Below, in pieces: positions 1-7,580 of a DNA stretch of 64,000 nt; positions within the stretch are counted from its first letter, which is position 1; every line of letters starts with the position of its first letter. This DNA is from Microbacterium sp. SMR1 (GTDB lineage: Bacteria; Actinomycetota; Actinomycetes; Actinomycetales; Microbacteriaceae): contig NZ_QMBN01000001.1 of the NCBI RefSeq assembly GCF_003289625.1, forward strand, positions 682,001 through 746,000, in the 5' to 3' direction. Both the position numbers and the translations under genes were made by a program. A model generated the notes under the pieces. It saw only the letters and a program-made list of their open reading frames with translations. It was not told the DNA's origin and ran no database searches.

Positions 1-2
1 TG

Positions 3-422
3 AGCGTCTTCAATCTGCTCGTCATGAAGTCCTTCTTCGAGAACTTCCCGGAGGAACTCGAAGAAGCCGCAGCGATCGACGGGCTCACGACCTACGGCAT
101 CTTCTTCCGGATCGTGCTGCCGCTGTCGAAGGCCGTGCTCGCGACGATGACGCTGTTCTACGCCGTGAGCATCTGGAACTCGTGGTTCAACGCCTTCTTG
201 TTCCTGGACGACAAATCACTGTTCCCGGTGACCGTCTACCTGCGGAACCTCATCGCGGCGGCGACGGGGGTCCAGGAAGCGATCGGCGGCGAGTCCGCTC
301 AGGTCGCTTCGAACATCCAGGCCGTCACGATGCTGCTCACCGTGCTCCCCATCATCTGCCTGTACCCCTTCATCCAGCGCTACTTCGTCTCGGGCGTGAT
401 GCTCGGGTCGGTGAAGGGCTGA
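3..422 (+). CDS. Carbohydrate ABC transporter permease, MalG type (3' part only)
   Basis: This is the C-terminal part of an inner-membrane permease subunit of a sugar ABC importer; the gene begins before the window and the open frame runs from base 3. The EAA loop that docks the ATPase is visible just after the first Met (EELEEAAAIDGLTTYGIF, then RIVLPLSKA), followed by two hydrophobic stretches and the usual C-terminal FVSGVMLGSVKG, the family's typical ending. The next gene, 44 bases downstream, encodes a lipoprotein binding protein, so this is the end of an uptake operon. The sugar cannot be told from this fragment. Family assignment is firm; the substrate is unknown. Confidence 0.93.
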   Translation, partial: SVFNLLVMKSFFENFPEELEEAAAIDGLTTYGIFFRIVLPLSKAVLATMTLFYAVSIWNSWFNAFLFLDDKSLFPVTVYLRNLIAAATGVQEAIGGESAQVASNIQAVTMLLTVLPIICLYPFIQRYFVSGVMLGSVKG

Positions 423-466
423 ATCCCCTACGTCGAACGACGACGTTCACACAGAGGAGAAACACC

Positions 467-2134
467 ATGAAAATCACTCGCCACACCCTCGCCGGTGCCG
501 CGGGCCTGGCTGCGGTCGCGGTCGCGCTGTCCGCCTGCTCCGGGCCCGCGACCGAGGATGCCGCCGGCGACGGCGGTGCCACGATCGGAGAGGCCCAGTC
601 CGTCGGCGCAATGGAGGACTTCGAGGCCGGGGTCTCCTTCGCCGCGACCGAGCCCGTCCAGTTCTCGATCATGTATCGGGACCACCCCAACTATCCGGTG
701 AAGGACGACTGGTCGTTCTTCGAGCATCTCGAGAAGGACCACAACGTCACGTTCTCCCGTACGGACATCCCCATGGCGGATTTCGATCAGAAGAAGTCTC
801 TTCTCATCGGCAGCGGCGAGGCCACCGACATCATCTCGTCGACGTACGCGGGATCCGAGACGCAGTTCGTCTCGGGCGGTGCGATTCTGCCGGTCTCGGA
901 CTACTTCGACTACATGCCGAACTTCCAGCAGAAGATCGCTGATTGGGACCTCGAGGACGATCTCCGGAATCGTCGCCAGGAGGACGGGAAGATCTACCAC
1001 CTTCCCGGCCTGCGCGAGGTGCCCGATGTCCAGTACTCGGTGGCCATCCGCGAGGATCTGTGGAAGAAGGCCGGCATCACCGAGGATCCGGCAACCTGGG
1101 ACGAGTACCTCGAGCAGCTCGAGAGGGTGAAGCAGGCGAATACCGAGCTGGACTACGCGATGTCGGATCGCTGGACGGATGCGACACCGCTCGGCTCCCT
1201 GCTCAGCATCATGGCGCCGAACTACCCCACGGCCGCCGGCTGGGGCTACGCGAACACGTGGTACGCCCAGGATGCCGGCGAGTACGTGTTCACGGGAGCA
1301 TCGGACGGATACAAGCAGGTCGTGTCCGATGCTGCTGCTCTCGTCGAGGCGGGCGTCCTGGACCCGGAGATTACCCAGAGCGATGACCAGGCTGTGCAGA
1401 AGTTCATCTCGGGCAAGTCTGCCGCGATCTCCGGGAACACCCAGACGATCGCGGAATACCGGCAGAAGTTCGCCGACTCGGGGCAGGGCGACGTCCCGAT
1501 CCGCCTGATCTCGCTCCCGGGCGGGCCGGCGGGCGACAAACTTCCGAGTGGTCGCTTCACCTCGGGCATCCTCATCTCGAGCGATGCGGCCGAGAAGCCC
1601 TACTTCAAGGCACTGCTGCAGTTCGTCGACTGGCTGTACTACTCAGACGAGGGCCTCGAGTTCGCTCAGTGGGGTGTCGAGGGAGAGACGTTCACCCGCG
1701 AGGCCGACGGTAGTCGCAAGCTGATGGACGACATCGCGTGGAGCTCGATCAACGCCGGCGCCCCACAGCTTCTCAACGCCGACTACGGCTACAGCAACGG
1801 GGTCTTCCTCCTCGCGAACGGCTCTTCTCAGGAGCTGGTGCTCTCGATGATGACCGACGAGATCGCCGAGTGGACCGCTGAGCAGCTCGAGAAGAAGGAG
1901 CAGCTGCCCACCGCCCCGGCTCCCTTGCTCAACGAGATCGAGCTCGAGCAGACCTCTTTGCTGCAGACGCAGCTGACGGATGCCGTCCACGCGGCGACCG
2001 CGTCGTTCATCACAGGCCAGCGGTCCATCGAGGACGACTGGGACGCTTACGTGGCCGAGCTCGAGGGCTTGGGGTCGCGCCAGCTCATCGACACGTTCAA
2101 CACGGCGCTCGAGCGCACGCAGAATCAGGGATGA
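467..2134 (+). CDS. Extracellular solute-binding lipoprotein (LipO/LplA-like)
   Basis: A 555-residue substrate-binding lipoprotein of the sugar ABC importer upstream. The start at 467 is preceded by a good Shine-Dalgarno sequence (AGAGGAGA, 6 bases away). The N-terminus has a basic end, a hydrophobic stretch and lipobox LSAC with the lipidated Cys at 24. At over 550 residues it is longer than the common 400-450-residue sugar-binding proteins and matches the large LplA/LipO subgroup, which often travels with DUF624 proteins, as here. That subgroup is often linked to uptake of complex or uronic-acid-containing oligosaccharides, but nothing in the sequence fixes the ligand. No glycoside hydrolase lies downstream within the window. 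Confidence 0.9.
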   Translation: MKITRHTLAGAAGLAAVAVALSACSGPATEDAAGDGGATIGEAQSVGAMEDFEAGVSFAATEPVQFSIMYRDHPNYPVKDDWSFFEHLEKDHNVTFSRTDIPMADFDQKKSLLIGSGEATDIISSTYAGSETQFVSGGAILPVSDYFDYMPNFQQKIADWDLEDDLRNRRQEDGKIYHLPGLREVPDVQYSVAIREDLWKKAGITEDPATWDEYLEQLERVKQANTELDYAMSDRWTDATPLGSLLSIMAPNYPTAAGWGYANTWYAQDAGEYVFTGASDGYKQVVSDAAALVEAGVLDPEITQSDDQAVQKFISGKSAAISGNTQTIAEYRQKFADSGQGDVPIRLISLPGGPAGDKLPSGRFTSGILISSDAAEKPYFKALLQFVDWLYYSDEGLEFAQWGVEGETFTREADGSRKLMDDIAWSSINAGAPQLLNADYGYSNGVFLLANGSSQELVLSMMTDEIAEWTAEQLEKKEQLPTAPAPLLNEIELEQTSLLQTQLTDAVHAATASFITGQRSIEDDWDAYVAELEGLGSRQLIDTFNTALERTQNQG

Positions 2135-2140
2135 CCGAGA

Positions 2141-2170
2141 GCGGCCGGCCTTCTGACCGGGGCCGGCCGC
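2141..2170 (+). terminator. Hairpin between binding protein and DUF624 gene
   Basis: A perfect 10-bp inverted repeat (GCGGCCGGCC, 10-base loop, GGCCGGCCGC) begins 7 bases after the binding-protein stop. There is no T-run after it. It may be a partial terminator or an mRNA 3'-end stabiliser that lowers expression of the DUF624 gene relative to the abundant binding protein. Confidence 0.6.
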
Positions 2171-2200
2171 CTCGTCTCGTCGAGCGAAGGGGCCGAAGAA

Positions 2201-2905
2201 ATGGATGCGGAAACCACCACGATTCGTCGCGGCGACCCGGCAGATGAGGTCGGCCGCGGCCCCCTCTCACGCGGTGCCGCCTTCATCTACCGGCAGATGG
2301 TCTTGGAGGCGCAGCTGCTGCTCGCGTCGCTGCCCTCCGTCGTGGCGGTGCTGCTGCTGGACCGCGACCCGTCGAACGTCCCCCTCTTCGTCCTCGCGCT
2401 GCTGCCGGTCGCCCCCGCCCTCGTGGCGGGCGTGGCCGCAGCGATGGTTCCGCGCACCGACCTGTCGCCGGGTCGGCACTTCTTCCGTGCGTATCGCCGC
2501 GAGCTCGCGCCGACCCTCCGCTGGGCGGCCCCGGCGGCGGTGGCTCTCGCTCTGCTCGCCTTCAACCTCATCCACCTGGACGGCGTCGACGGCGGGGCGA
2601 CGCTGCGCCCGCTCTACAGCGTCCTCGGGCTGCTGATCCTCGTCTGGGCCGGGCACATGGTCGTCCTGACGGCCGGGTTCCACTGTCGCGCGCGCGATGC
2701 AACGCGTGTCGCGGCGGCGCAGCTCGCTTCCCAGTGGCGGTTCTCGCTGGGGGTGCTGTCCCTGCTGATCGTGACGGTGTTTCTCGTGATCGTGGTGAGC
2801 GAGACCGTCGTGCTGCTCCTCCTGTGGGCGTTCGCGGGTCTGCTCGCGCTCATGGCTCGACCGCTGCTGGCGGACACCGCGCGGAGATTCACGCCGCAGG
2901 CCTGA
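2201..2905 (+). CDS. DUF624 (YesL-like) membrane protein
   Basis: A 234-residue membrane protein with about five hydrophobic segments. The central stretch FFRAYRRELAPTLRW matches the FFxAFkkn-type motif of the DUF624/YesL family, which is typically found in operons with sugar ABC importers of the LplA/YtcQ type; here it follows exactly such a binding protein. The start at 2201 has GAAGGGG upstream. Its biochemical role is unknown; it is thought to assist or tune the transporter. The hairpin at 2141-2170 lies between it and the binding-protein gene, suggesting lower expression. The family call rests on context and motif and is fairly good. Confidence 0.75.
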   Translation: MDAETTTIRRGDPADEVGRGPLSRGAAFIYRQMVLEAQLLLASLPSVVAVLLLDRDPSNVPLFVLALLPVAPALVAGVAAAMVPRTDLSPGRHFFRAYRRELAPTLRWAAPAAVALALLAFNLIHLDGVDGGATLRPLYSVLGLLILVWAGHMVVLTAGFHCRARDATRVAAAQLASQWRFSLGVLSLLIVTVFLVIVVSETVVLLLLWAFAGLLALMARPLLADTARRFTPQA

Positions 2906-2918
2906 GCGGCGCCTGGAG

Positions 2919-2991
2919 TGCCCCCGACAGGATTCGAACCTGTGACCAACGGATTAGAAGGCCGCTGCTCTATCCACTGAGCTACGGAGGC
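2919..2991 (-). tRNA. tRNA-Arg (anticodon TCT)
   Basis: Read on the minus strand, GCCTCCG pairs with CGGGGGC (one G-T pair) to form the acceptor stem, with discriminator A. The D arm (TAGCTCAGTGGATAGAGC), the anticodon loop CTTCTAA and the T arm GGTTCGAATCC are all present. The anticodon TCT reads the rare AGA codon. The 3' CCA is not encoded and must be added. Confidence 0.95.
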
Positions 2992-3099
2992 GGATGCTTC
3001 TACGCTATCGCGCGGAGACGCCGGTTTCGGGCCGGATGTCGCGGAACACTGGTTCCGGGGCGGTCGGGGGCGTACCCTGCGGGTGTCGGAAGGGGTTCG

Positions 3100-3315
3100 A
3101 TGATGAACGCGCAGACACGATCGACCGCACTGTGGGTGGCGTACGGCGCCGGGGGAGTCGCGGGAATGATCCGCCACCGCGGCGACGAGTACATCGTGAC
3201 GATGGCGGGTGCGGACGCCGAACTCGGCGCGTACCCCACGATGGAGATCGCCAAGAACGCGCTGCACGCGCACATGGCGCCGGGAGCGGACTGGCCTACG
3301 TTCCGGGAGCACTGA
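3100..3315 (+). CDS. Small conserved hypothetical protein (71 aa)
   Basis: A 71-residue soluble protein beginning MMNAQTRSTALWVAYGAGG and ending WPTFREH. Two in-frame ATGs (3100 and 3103) follow the ribosome-binding-like GGAAGGGG at 3088-3095. I do not recognise a domain; it contains no membrane segment, cysteine or nucleic-acid-binding motif. It runs convergently with the YczE gene and their 3' ends overlap by 20 bases. Codon use with strong third-position G/C bias supports real coding. Function unknown. Confidence 0.6.
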   Translation: MMNAQTRSTALWVAYGAGGVAGMIRHRGDEYIVTMAGADAELGAYPTMEIAKNALHAHMAPGADWPTFREH

Positions 3316-3931
3316 GGCCGCCCACCGCCGCGGCTGGTGTTGTGTGACGTCGGCGGCGTGCCCGGCCGTCGAAGACCGGCAGGCTCACGTGCACCATGGG
3401 CCCGATGAGCACGGCGAAGAGCACTGTGCCCAGGCCCACCGTGCCGCCCAGGAGCCAGCCCGTGACGAGCACCGTCGCCTCGACCCCGAGCCGCCCCGCC
3501 CAGATGGGCCAGCCCCACCGCTGATGGATTCCGGTCATCAAGCCGTCGCGGGGGCCCGGACCCAATCGCGCCCCGATGTAGATGCCCGAGGCGACACCGA
3601 CGAGCGCCGTGCCCGCGATGAACATCGCCACCCGCGCGATCCAGTGATCGGGCGTGCTCACGAGCGGGAGGGTGAACTGCATCGCGGCCCCGACCACGAG
3701 GATGTTCGCGACGGTGCCGACACCGGGCTTCTGACGGAGTGGGATCCACAGGAGCAGGACCAGGAACCCGGTGATGCTGACGACCCAGCCGATCCCGATG
3801 CCGGTGTTCTTGCTGATTCCTTCGGCCAGGACGGTCCAGGGGTCGAGACCGATTCCCGCGTCGACCATCACCGCGCACCCCGCTCCGAACAGGATGAGGC
3901 CGACGATGAGCTGCGAGAAGCGGAGTATCAC
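3296..3931 (-). CDS. YczE/YyaS/YitT-family membrane protein
   Basis: A 211-residue integral membrane protein with about five hydrophobic helices, starting with GTG at 3931. The N-terminal helix followed by GIGLDPWTVL and the later GPGPRDGLMTG are hallmarks of the YczE family. It is divergent from a MocR-type regulator with only 61 bases between the start codons. YczE genes next to MocR (YczR) regulators are a known recurrent pair in actinobacteria and firmicutes, so this gene is the regulator's likely target. The transported molecule is not known. The 3' end overlaps the small convergent gene by 20 bases. Confidence 0.85.
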   Translation of the reverse strand: MILRFSQLIVGLILFGAGCAVMVDAGIGLDPWTVLAEGISKNTGIGIGWVVSITGFLVLLLWIPLRQKPGVGTVANILVVGAAMQFTLPLVSTPDHWIARVAMFIAGTALVGVASGIYIGARLGPGPRDGLMTGIHQRWGWPIWAGRLGVEATVLVTGWLLGGTVGLGTVLFAVLIGPMVHVSLPVFDGRARRRRHTTPAAAVGGLSAPGT

Positions 3932-3950
3932 TCGTCTATTGCACTGCAGG

Positions 3951-3993
3951 ATTGGCCGTAGCGAAAGATGCCAATTACCGTATCGTGGCCGTA
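3951..3993 (+). promoter_or_regulatory. Direct repeats between yczE and the MocR regulator
   Basis: The 8-mer TGGCCGTA occurs at 3953-3960 and again at 3986-3993, a 33-bp period (about three helical turns, same DNA face). The second copy overlaps the regulator's start codon. An inverted ATTGGC (3951-3956) / GCCAAT (3970-3975) pair lies between. MocR regulators usually bind direct repeats, so these are candidate sites for autoregulation and for control of yczE. The regulator's -10 hexamer TATCGT (3981-3986) touches the second repeat. Confidence 0.5.
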
Positions 3994-5402
3994 TGCACTC
4001 CCGGATCTCCGCCAGGTCGCTGGAAGCGTCGCTCGGAGGCTGGCGTACCCGCGAGCCGGCCTATGAAGCGCTCGCGGACGGCATCCGGCTGCTGTGTCTG
4101 GACAACCGCATCGCGGCGCGCACCCTACTCCCTGCCGAGCGCGCCCTGGCGCAGACGCTGGGGCTGAGCCGCACGACGGTGGCGAGCGCCTATGCGAGCC
4201 TGCGCGCGAGCGGGCACATCGAGAGCGTGCGGGGCTCGGGCAGCGTCACCACTGCTCAGCCGTTGCGCGGGGGTGGGACAGTGTTCGCCGAACCGGGGTC
4301 GATCGACCTGCAGCAGGCGAGCCCGAGCGCCTGGCCGGGCTTGGCCGGCGTGATGGCGGAGATGGCGTCGGATGCGGCCCGACTCGTCTCGCGGACCGGA
4401 TACGACACCCTCGGGTCGACCGGCCTGCGCGACGTCATCGCCGAACGCTACACCGCGCGTGGCATTCCCACGTCGCGCGATCAGATTCTCGTGACCGCGG
4501 GTGCGCAGAGCGCCATCCACCTCATCGCCGAGGTGCTCGTGGCGCGGGGCGATCGCGTGCTCGTCGAGACGCCGACCTATCCGCATGCGGCGGAGGCTCT
4601 CCGGGCCGCGGGAGCGCGGCTCGTAGCCGTATCCGTGACGACCGCGCACGGCTGGGACCTCGACCGCCTGGACGAAGCCGCGCGACGGACGCGACCGACG
4701 CTCGCCTACCTGATGCCCACGCTGCAGAACCCGACCGGTCGCTCCATGACGGCGACGGAGCAGAATGCACTGCGCGAGGTGGCTCAGCGGGGGTGCACGC
4801 TCGTCGTCGACGAGACGACGGCCGAACTGTCGTTCGGCGCACCGGCACCCGCAGCCCTTCCGGACGACGACGTCGTGCGGATCGGTTCGCTCGGCAAGAC
4901 GGTGTGGGGCGGCCTGCGCGTCGGATGGGTTCGCGCCCAGCCGGAGGTCATCCGGCGGCTGCATGCGGCGCGGCCGGCGCGCGACCTCGGCACGCCCGAG
5001 TTCGAGCAGGAGGTGGCGGCGAGGCTGATTCCGCGGATGCCGGAGATCCTGCCGCAACGCGCCGAGTTGCTCGCCACGGGATATCGCGCGGTCCGAGCCG
5101 CGCTGCGCGACAGGCTGCCGGACTGGGACGTCCCCGAGGTCTGCGGTGGCGTGGCGCTCTGGGTCGGTCTTCCGGCGCCGCTCAGCGGGCCGCTCGTCCT
5201 GGGTGCCCGTGCCGAGTACGTGTATCTCAGCGGCGGACAGCGCTTCGCGGTCGACGGCGGGCACGAGAATCGTCTGCGGATTCCGTTCACCGCGTCGCCT
5301 GCAGAACTGGAGCGCGCCGTCGAAGTGCTGGCCACGGTGTGGCCGCGCGTGGCGAGCGGAGCTCGGACGGCCGGCCCCACGCCTCTCGACGCCCTGGTCT
5401 GA
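3993..5402 (+). CDS. MocR-family transcriptional regulator (GntR HTH plus aminotransferase-like domain)
   Basis: A 469-residue regulator joining an N-terminal GntR-type winged helix (about residues 20-85, including LPAERALAQTLGLSRTTVASAY) to a fold-type I aminotransferase-like domain (about 110-460). The PLP-binding lysine is K302 in IGSLGKTVWGG, and the cofactor-site stretch LQNPTGR is present, so it probably binds PLP and senses a small amine or PLP itself. The start is set at ATG 3993: a -10-like TATCGT ends 6 bases before it and no ribosome site is visible, predicting a leaderless mRNA. It is divergent from yczE and best matches the YczR group rather than PdxR, because no pdxS/pdxT genes are nearby. 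Confidence 0.88.
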   Translation: MHSRISARSLEASLGGWRTREPAYEALADGIRLLCLDNRIAARTLLPAERALAQTLGLSRTTVASAYASLRASGHIESVRGSGSVTTAQPLRGGGTVFAEPGSIDLQQASPSAWPGLAGVMAEMASDAARLVSRTGYDTLGSTGLRDVIAERYTARGIPTSRDQILVTAGAQSAIHLIAEVLVARGDRVLVETPTYPHAAEALRAAGARLVAVSVTTAHGWDLDRLDEAARRTRPTLAYLMPTLQNPTGRSMTATEQNALREVAQRGCTLVVDETTAELSFGAPAPAALPDDDVVRIGSLGKTVWGGLRVGWVRAQPEVIRRLHAARPARDLGTPEFEQEVAARLIPRMPEILPQRAELLATGYRAVRAALRDRLPDWDVPEVCGGVALWVGLPAPLSGPLVLGARAEYVYLSGGQRFAVDGGHENRLRIPFTASPAELERAVEVLATVWPRVASGARTAGPTPLDALV

Positions 5403-5432
5403 GCTGTGCGAGCCGGGCAGAGCAGGCGAAGG

Positions 5433-5687
5433 TCAGCGAGAGAGCCGGAGGGTGTCGGACGCCTCATTGATGCGCCAGAATTCGCCGATCGCCCGGAAGG
5501 AACGTGACGGCGGGTGGAACCGGAGCGCGCGGAAGCGGTCTCCGGTGGGCGTCTGGACGCGCTCGACGAGGCCCCGGACGTGTCCATCACCCTCGACGAC
5601 TCGCCAGCGGTCGGTCCCGAGAGCGATGAGCTCGCCGCCCGGCCGCTGTTCCCGGGCCTGTGGGGTGTGGGCCTGCACCAACGTCAT
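5433..5687 (-). CDS. Small hypothetical protein (84 aa)
   Basis: An 84-residue soluble protein. I chose the start at 5687 (MTLVQAHTPQAREQ) over the longer frame because GAGGAGGAGATC sits directly upstream. The body (ELIALGTDRWRVVEGDGHVRGLVER and an FRALRF stretch) looks like a small beta-rich domain; the C-terminal FRAIGEFWRINEASDTLR is helical. I do not recognise the family. It is divergent from msrA, about 116 bases apart, so any functional link to methionine sulfoxide repair is speculative. Confidence 0.65.
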   Translation of the reverse strand: MTLVQAHTPQAREQRPGGELIALGTDRWRVVEGDGHVRGLVERVQTPTGDRFRALRFHPPSRSFRAIGEFWRINEASDTLRLSR

Positions 5688-5803
5688 GATCTCCTCCTCG
5701 CGAACGAGGCTAGAACGGGCCTCGGACATCCGCGGGAACACGCGGGCGGCGCCCGTGGTTGGCTAGGGTGAGACCTCGCGCAAGCGGGAGAACGGAGCTT
5801 TCC

Positions 5804-6331
5804 ATGACCACCACCTTCATCCTCGCCGGCGGCTGCTTCTGGTGCCTCGATGCCGCTTATCGTGCGCTCGACGGTGTGTCCGAGGTCGTGTCGGGCTACA
5901 TCGGCGGGCACGTTCCGCACCCGAGCTACGAGGCGGTGTGCACCGGCACGACCGGTCATGCCGAGGCGGTGTCGGTGACGTTCGACCCCGATGTCATCCC
6001 GGCCGACGTCATCCTCGATGCGTTCTTCACGATGCACGACCCGCGTCAGCTCAACCGCCAGGGTGCCGATGTCGGCACTCAGTACCGCTCGGCCATGTTC
6101 CCGCTCGACGAAGACCAGCGCGAGCTCTTCGCGGCGGCCCGCGACCGCGCCGACGAGATGTGGGGTGGCGGGGTCGTGACGACGATGGAACCCGCCGACA
6201 CGTTCTACCCGGCCGAGGACTACCACCAGGACTTCTTCGCGAAGAACCCGGGGCAGGGATACTGCCTCGCGGTGGCCGTTCCCAAGGTGAACAAGGTGCG
6301 CGCGCGCTTCGCGGAGTACGCCCGCAGCTGA
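5804..6331 (+). CDS. msrA: Peptide methionine sulfoxide reductase MsrA
   Basis: A cytoplasmic repair enzyme that reduces methionine-S-sulfoxide in proteins, using thioredoxin. The 175-residue protein has the family signature GGCFWC, with catalytic Cys11 and a second Cys14, then VVSGYIGG, GHAEAV, GTQYRSA and the C-terminal YHQDFFAKNPGQGYC, in which the last Cys can act as the recycling cysteine. Length and motifs are typical. A TAGGGT hexamer at 5764-5769 is a candidate -10, giving a leader of about 28 bases, with CGGAGC as ribosome site. The gene stands alone and is closed by a strong hairpin. No msrB lies in the window. Confidence 0.97.
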   Translation: MTTTFILAGGCFWCLDAAYRALDGVSEVVSGYIGGHVPHPSYEAVCTGTTGHAEAVSVTFDPDVIPADVILDAFFTMHDPRQLNRQGADVGTQYRSAMFPLDEDQRELFAAARDRADEMWGGGVVTTMEPADTFYPAEDYHQDFFAKNPGQGYCLAVAVPKVNKVRARFAEYARS

Positions 6332-6350
6332 CTCCTCCCCAGCTCGATTC

Positions 6351-6386
6351 GAGGGCGGTTCTGCACCGATGTGCGGAACCGCCCTC
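6351..6386 (+). terminator. Terminator hairpin after msrA
   Basis: A perfect 11-bp stem (GAGGGCGGTTC / GAACCGCCCTC) encloses a second 4-bp stem (GCAC-CGAT-GTGC). Only a weak T content (GGTGTTCC) follows, which is common for terminators in GC-rich actinobacteria. Confidence 0.8.
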
Positions 6387-6486
6387 GGTGTTCCGGCGCC
6401 GGGGCCGAGGCTGGAAGCGCTCCGGCACCCGACGGGCACTCGGGTGCTGGAGCGTCCCACCTTCCGTGCCCTGCTGAGGAGCAGAC

Positions 6487-6993
6487 ATGTCAGATCGCAT
6501 CACCGTCATCGGCAACATCGCCACCGAGCCCGAGCAGCGCCGGACGGGTACCGGCATCCCGGTCACGAGCTTCCGTCTCGCGAGCAGCCAGCGCTACCGA
6601 GACGCCCAGTCCGGCGAGTGGATCGACGGCACCACCAACTGGTACCGGATCAGCGTGTTCCGTGGGCTCGGAGAGAATGCGTTCGCCTCCCTGCGGAAGG
6701 GGCAGCGGGTCATCGTCGACGGGCGGCTGCGGCTGAAGGAGTGGGAAGCCGGCGAGAAGCGCGGCATCGAGATCGAGATCGACGCCGACGCGATCGGTCC
6801 CGACCTCAAGTGGGGGACCGCGTCGTTCCAACGGAACCCCCGCACGGATGCGGCCGGTCCCGCACGTCCCGGCGGGGCGGCCGATGGCACCGAGGCCGCC
6901 GGCGAGAACGCGGCCCACCCCGTGACCACCGACGGCGATTGGGCCGTCGCTGCGGTGCCCGAGAGGGACCCCGTCGAGCCGACGCCGTTCTGA
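6487..6993 (+). CDS. ssb: Single-stranded DNA-binding protein
   Basis: A 168-residue SSB with an N-terminal OB fold (residues 3 to about 110: ITVIGNIATEPEQR, TSFRLASSQRY, NWYRISVFRGLGENAFASL, GQRVIVDGRLR). The C-terminal tail is low in complexity and does not end in the canonical acidic DDDIPF-type tip; it ends EPTPF. That suggests an accessory SSB rather than the main replicative one, which is normally in the rpsF-ssb-rpsR cluster elsewhere. The start at 6487 has CTGAGGAGC upstream. It acts on single-stranded DNA in repair, recombination or competence. Confidence 0.92.
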   Translation: MSDRITVIGNIATEPEQRRTGTGIPVTSFRLASSQRYRDAQSGEWIDGTTNWYRISVFRGLGENAFASLRKGQRVIVDGRLRLKEWEAGEKRGIEIEIDADAIGPDLKWGTASFQRNPRTDAAGPARPGGAADGTEAAGENAAHPVTTDGDWAVAAVPERDPVEPTPF

Positions 6994-7032
6994 CGCCGCG
7001 AGTCGGAGACCGGGGCCGCCTAGAATTCAGAC

Positions 7033-7524
7033 ATGCGCTCGCCTCGTCCCCGGTTCACTCGCTCGCTCGTGGGAACGGCCGGCGCTCTCGTCCTCGCCGC
7101 ATCCCTCGCCGGGTGCTCGATGCTCTTCCCCGAGGAGCCCCCGGCGACATCCACAGCGCCCACGCCGGCACCGACCACCACGGAAGGTCCGGCGCCCCTG
7201 TCGCCCGAGAGCACCGCGGCTGACAACCTGCCGCTGTTCTCCGAGGTGATGAACCAGGTGGCGGCGTCGCCCGACAGCGTCGCGGGGCGGGCGTACATCG
7301 ATGCGCTCGTGGCAGCCGGTTTCGACAAGTCGACGATGCAGGTGACGGCCGACCGCACCTCCGTCGACGACCCGGTCGACAGCTTGCAGTTCTCGGTCCT
7401 GTGGGCGGGGGAGTGCCTGGTCGGACAGGTGGGTCCATCGACTCCCGCCCCCACGGCGACGGTGTTGCCCGAACTGCCGAGCGGTGGCTGCCTTATCGGC
7501 CGGACGCGCCCCATCGACTGGTGA
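7033..7524 (+). CDS. Hypothetical lipoprotein (163 aa)
   Basis: A 163-residue secreted lipoprotein: basic N-terminus, hydrophobic segment and lipobox LAGC with Cys28, then a Thr/Pro/Ala-rich linker to about residue 60. The compact domain that follows ends with two cysteines (GECLVGQ and GGCLIG) that could form a disulfide outside the membrane. It resembles small lipoproteins seen beside ettA in Microbacteriaceae (possibly DUF6993), but that name is from memory. TAGAAT ends 6 bases before the ATG, so the mRNA is probably leaderless. Function unknown. Confidence 0.8.
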   Translation: MRSPRPRFTRSLVGTAGALVLAASLAGCSMLFPEEPPATSTAPTPAPTTTEGPAPLSPESTAADNLPLFSEVMNQVAASPDSVAGRAYIDALVAAGFDKSTMQVTADRTSVDDPVDSLQFSVLWAGECLVGQVGPSTPAPTATVLPELPSGGCLIGRTRPIDW

Positions 7525-7580
7525 ATCGCGGGGTCCGGGCGGGCGAACGCGGCGCCCTCCCGGACTAGACTCGAGACGTT

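Noticed and set aside
3993..5402. MocR regulator as PdxR of vitamin B6 synthesis
   Set aside because: No pdxS/pdxT genes are adjacent; the divergent neighbour is yczE.
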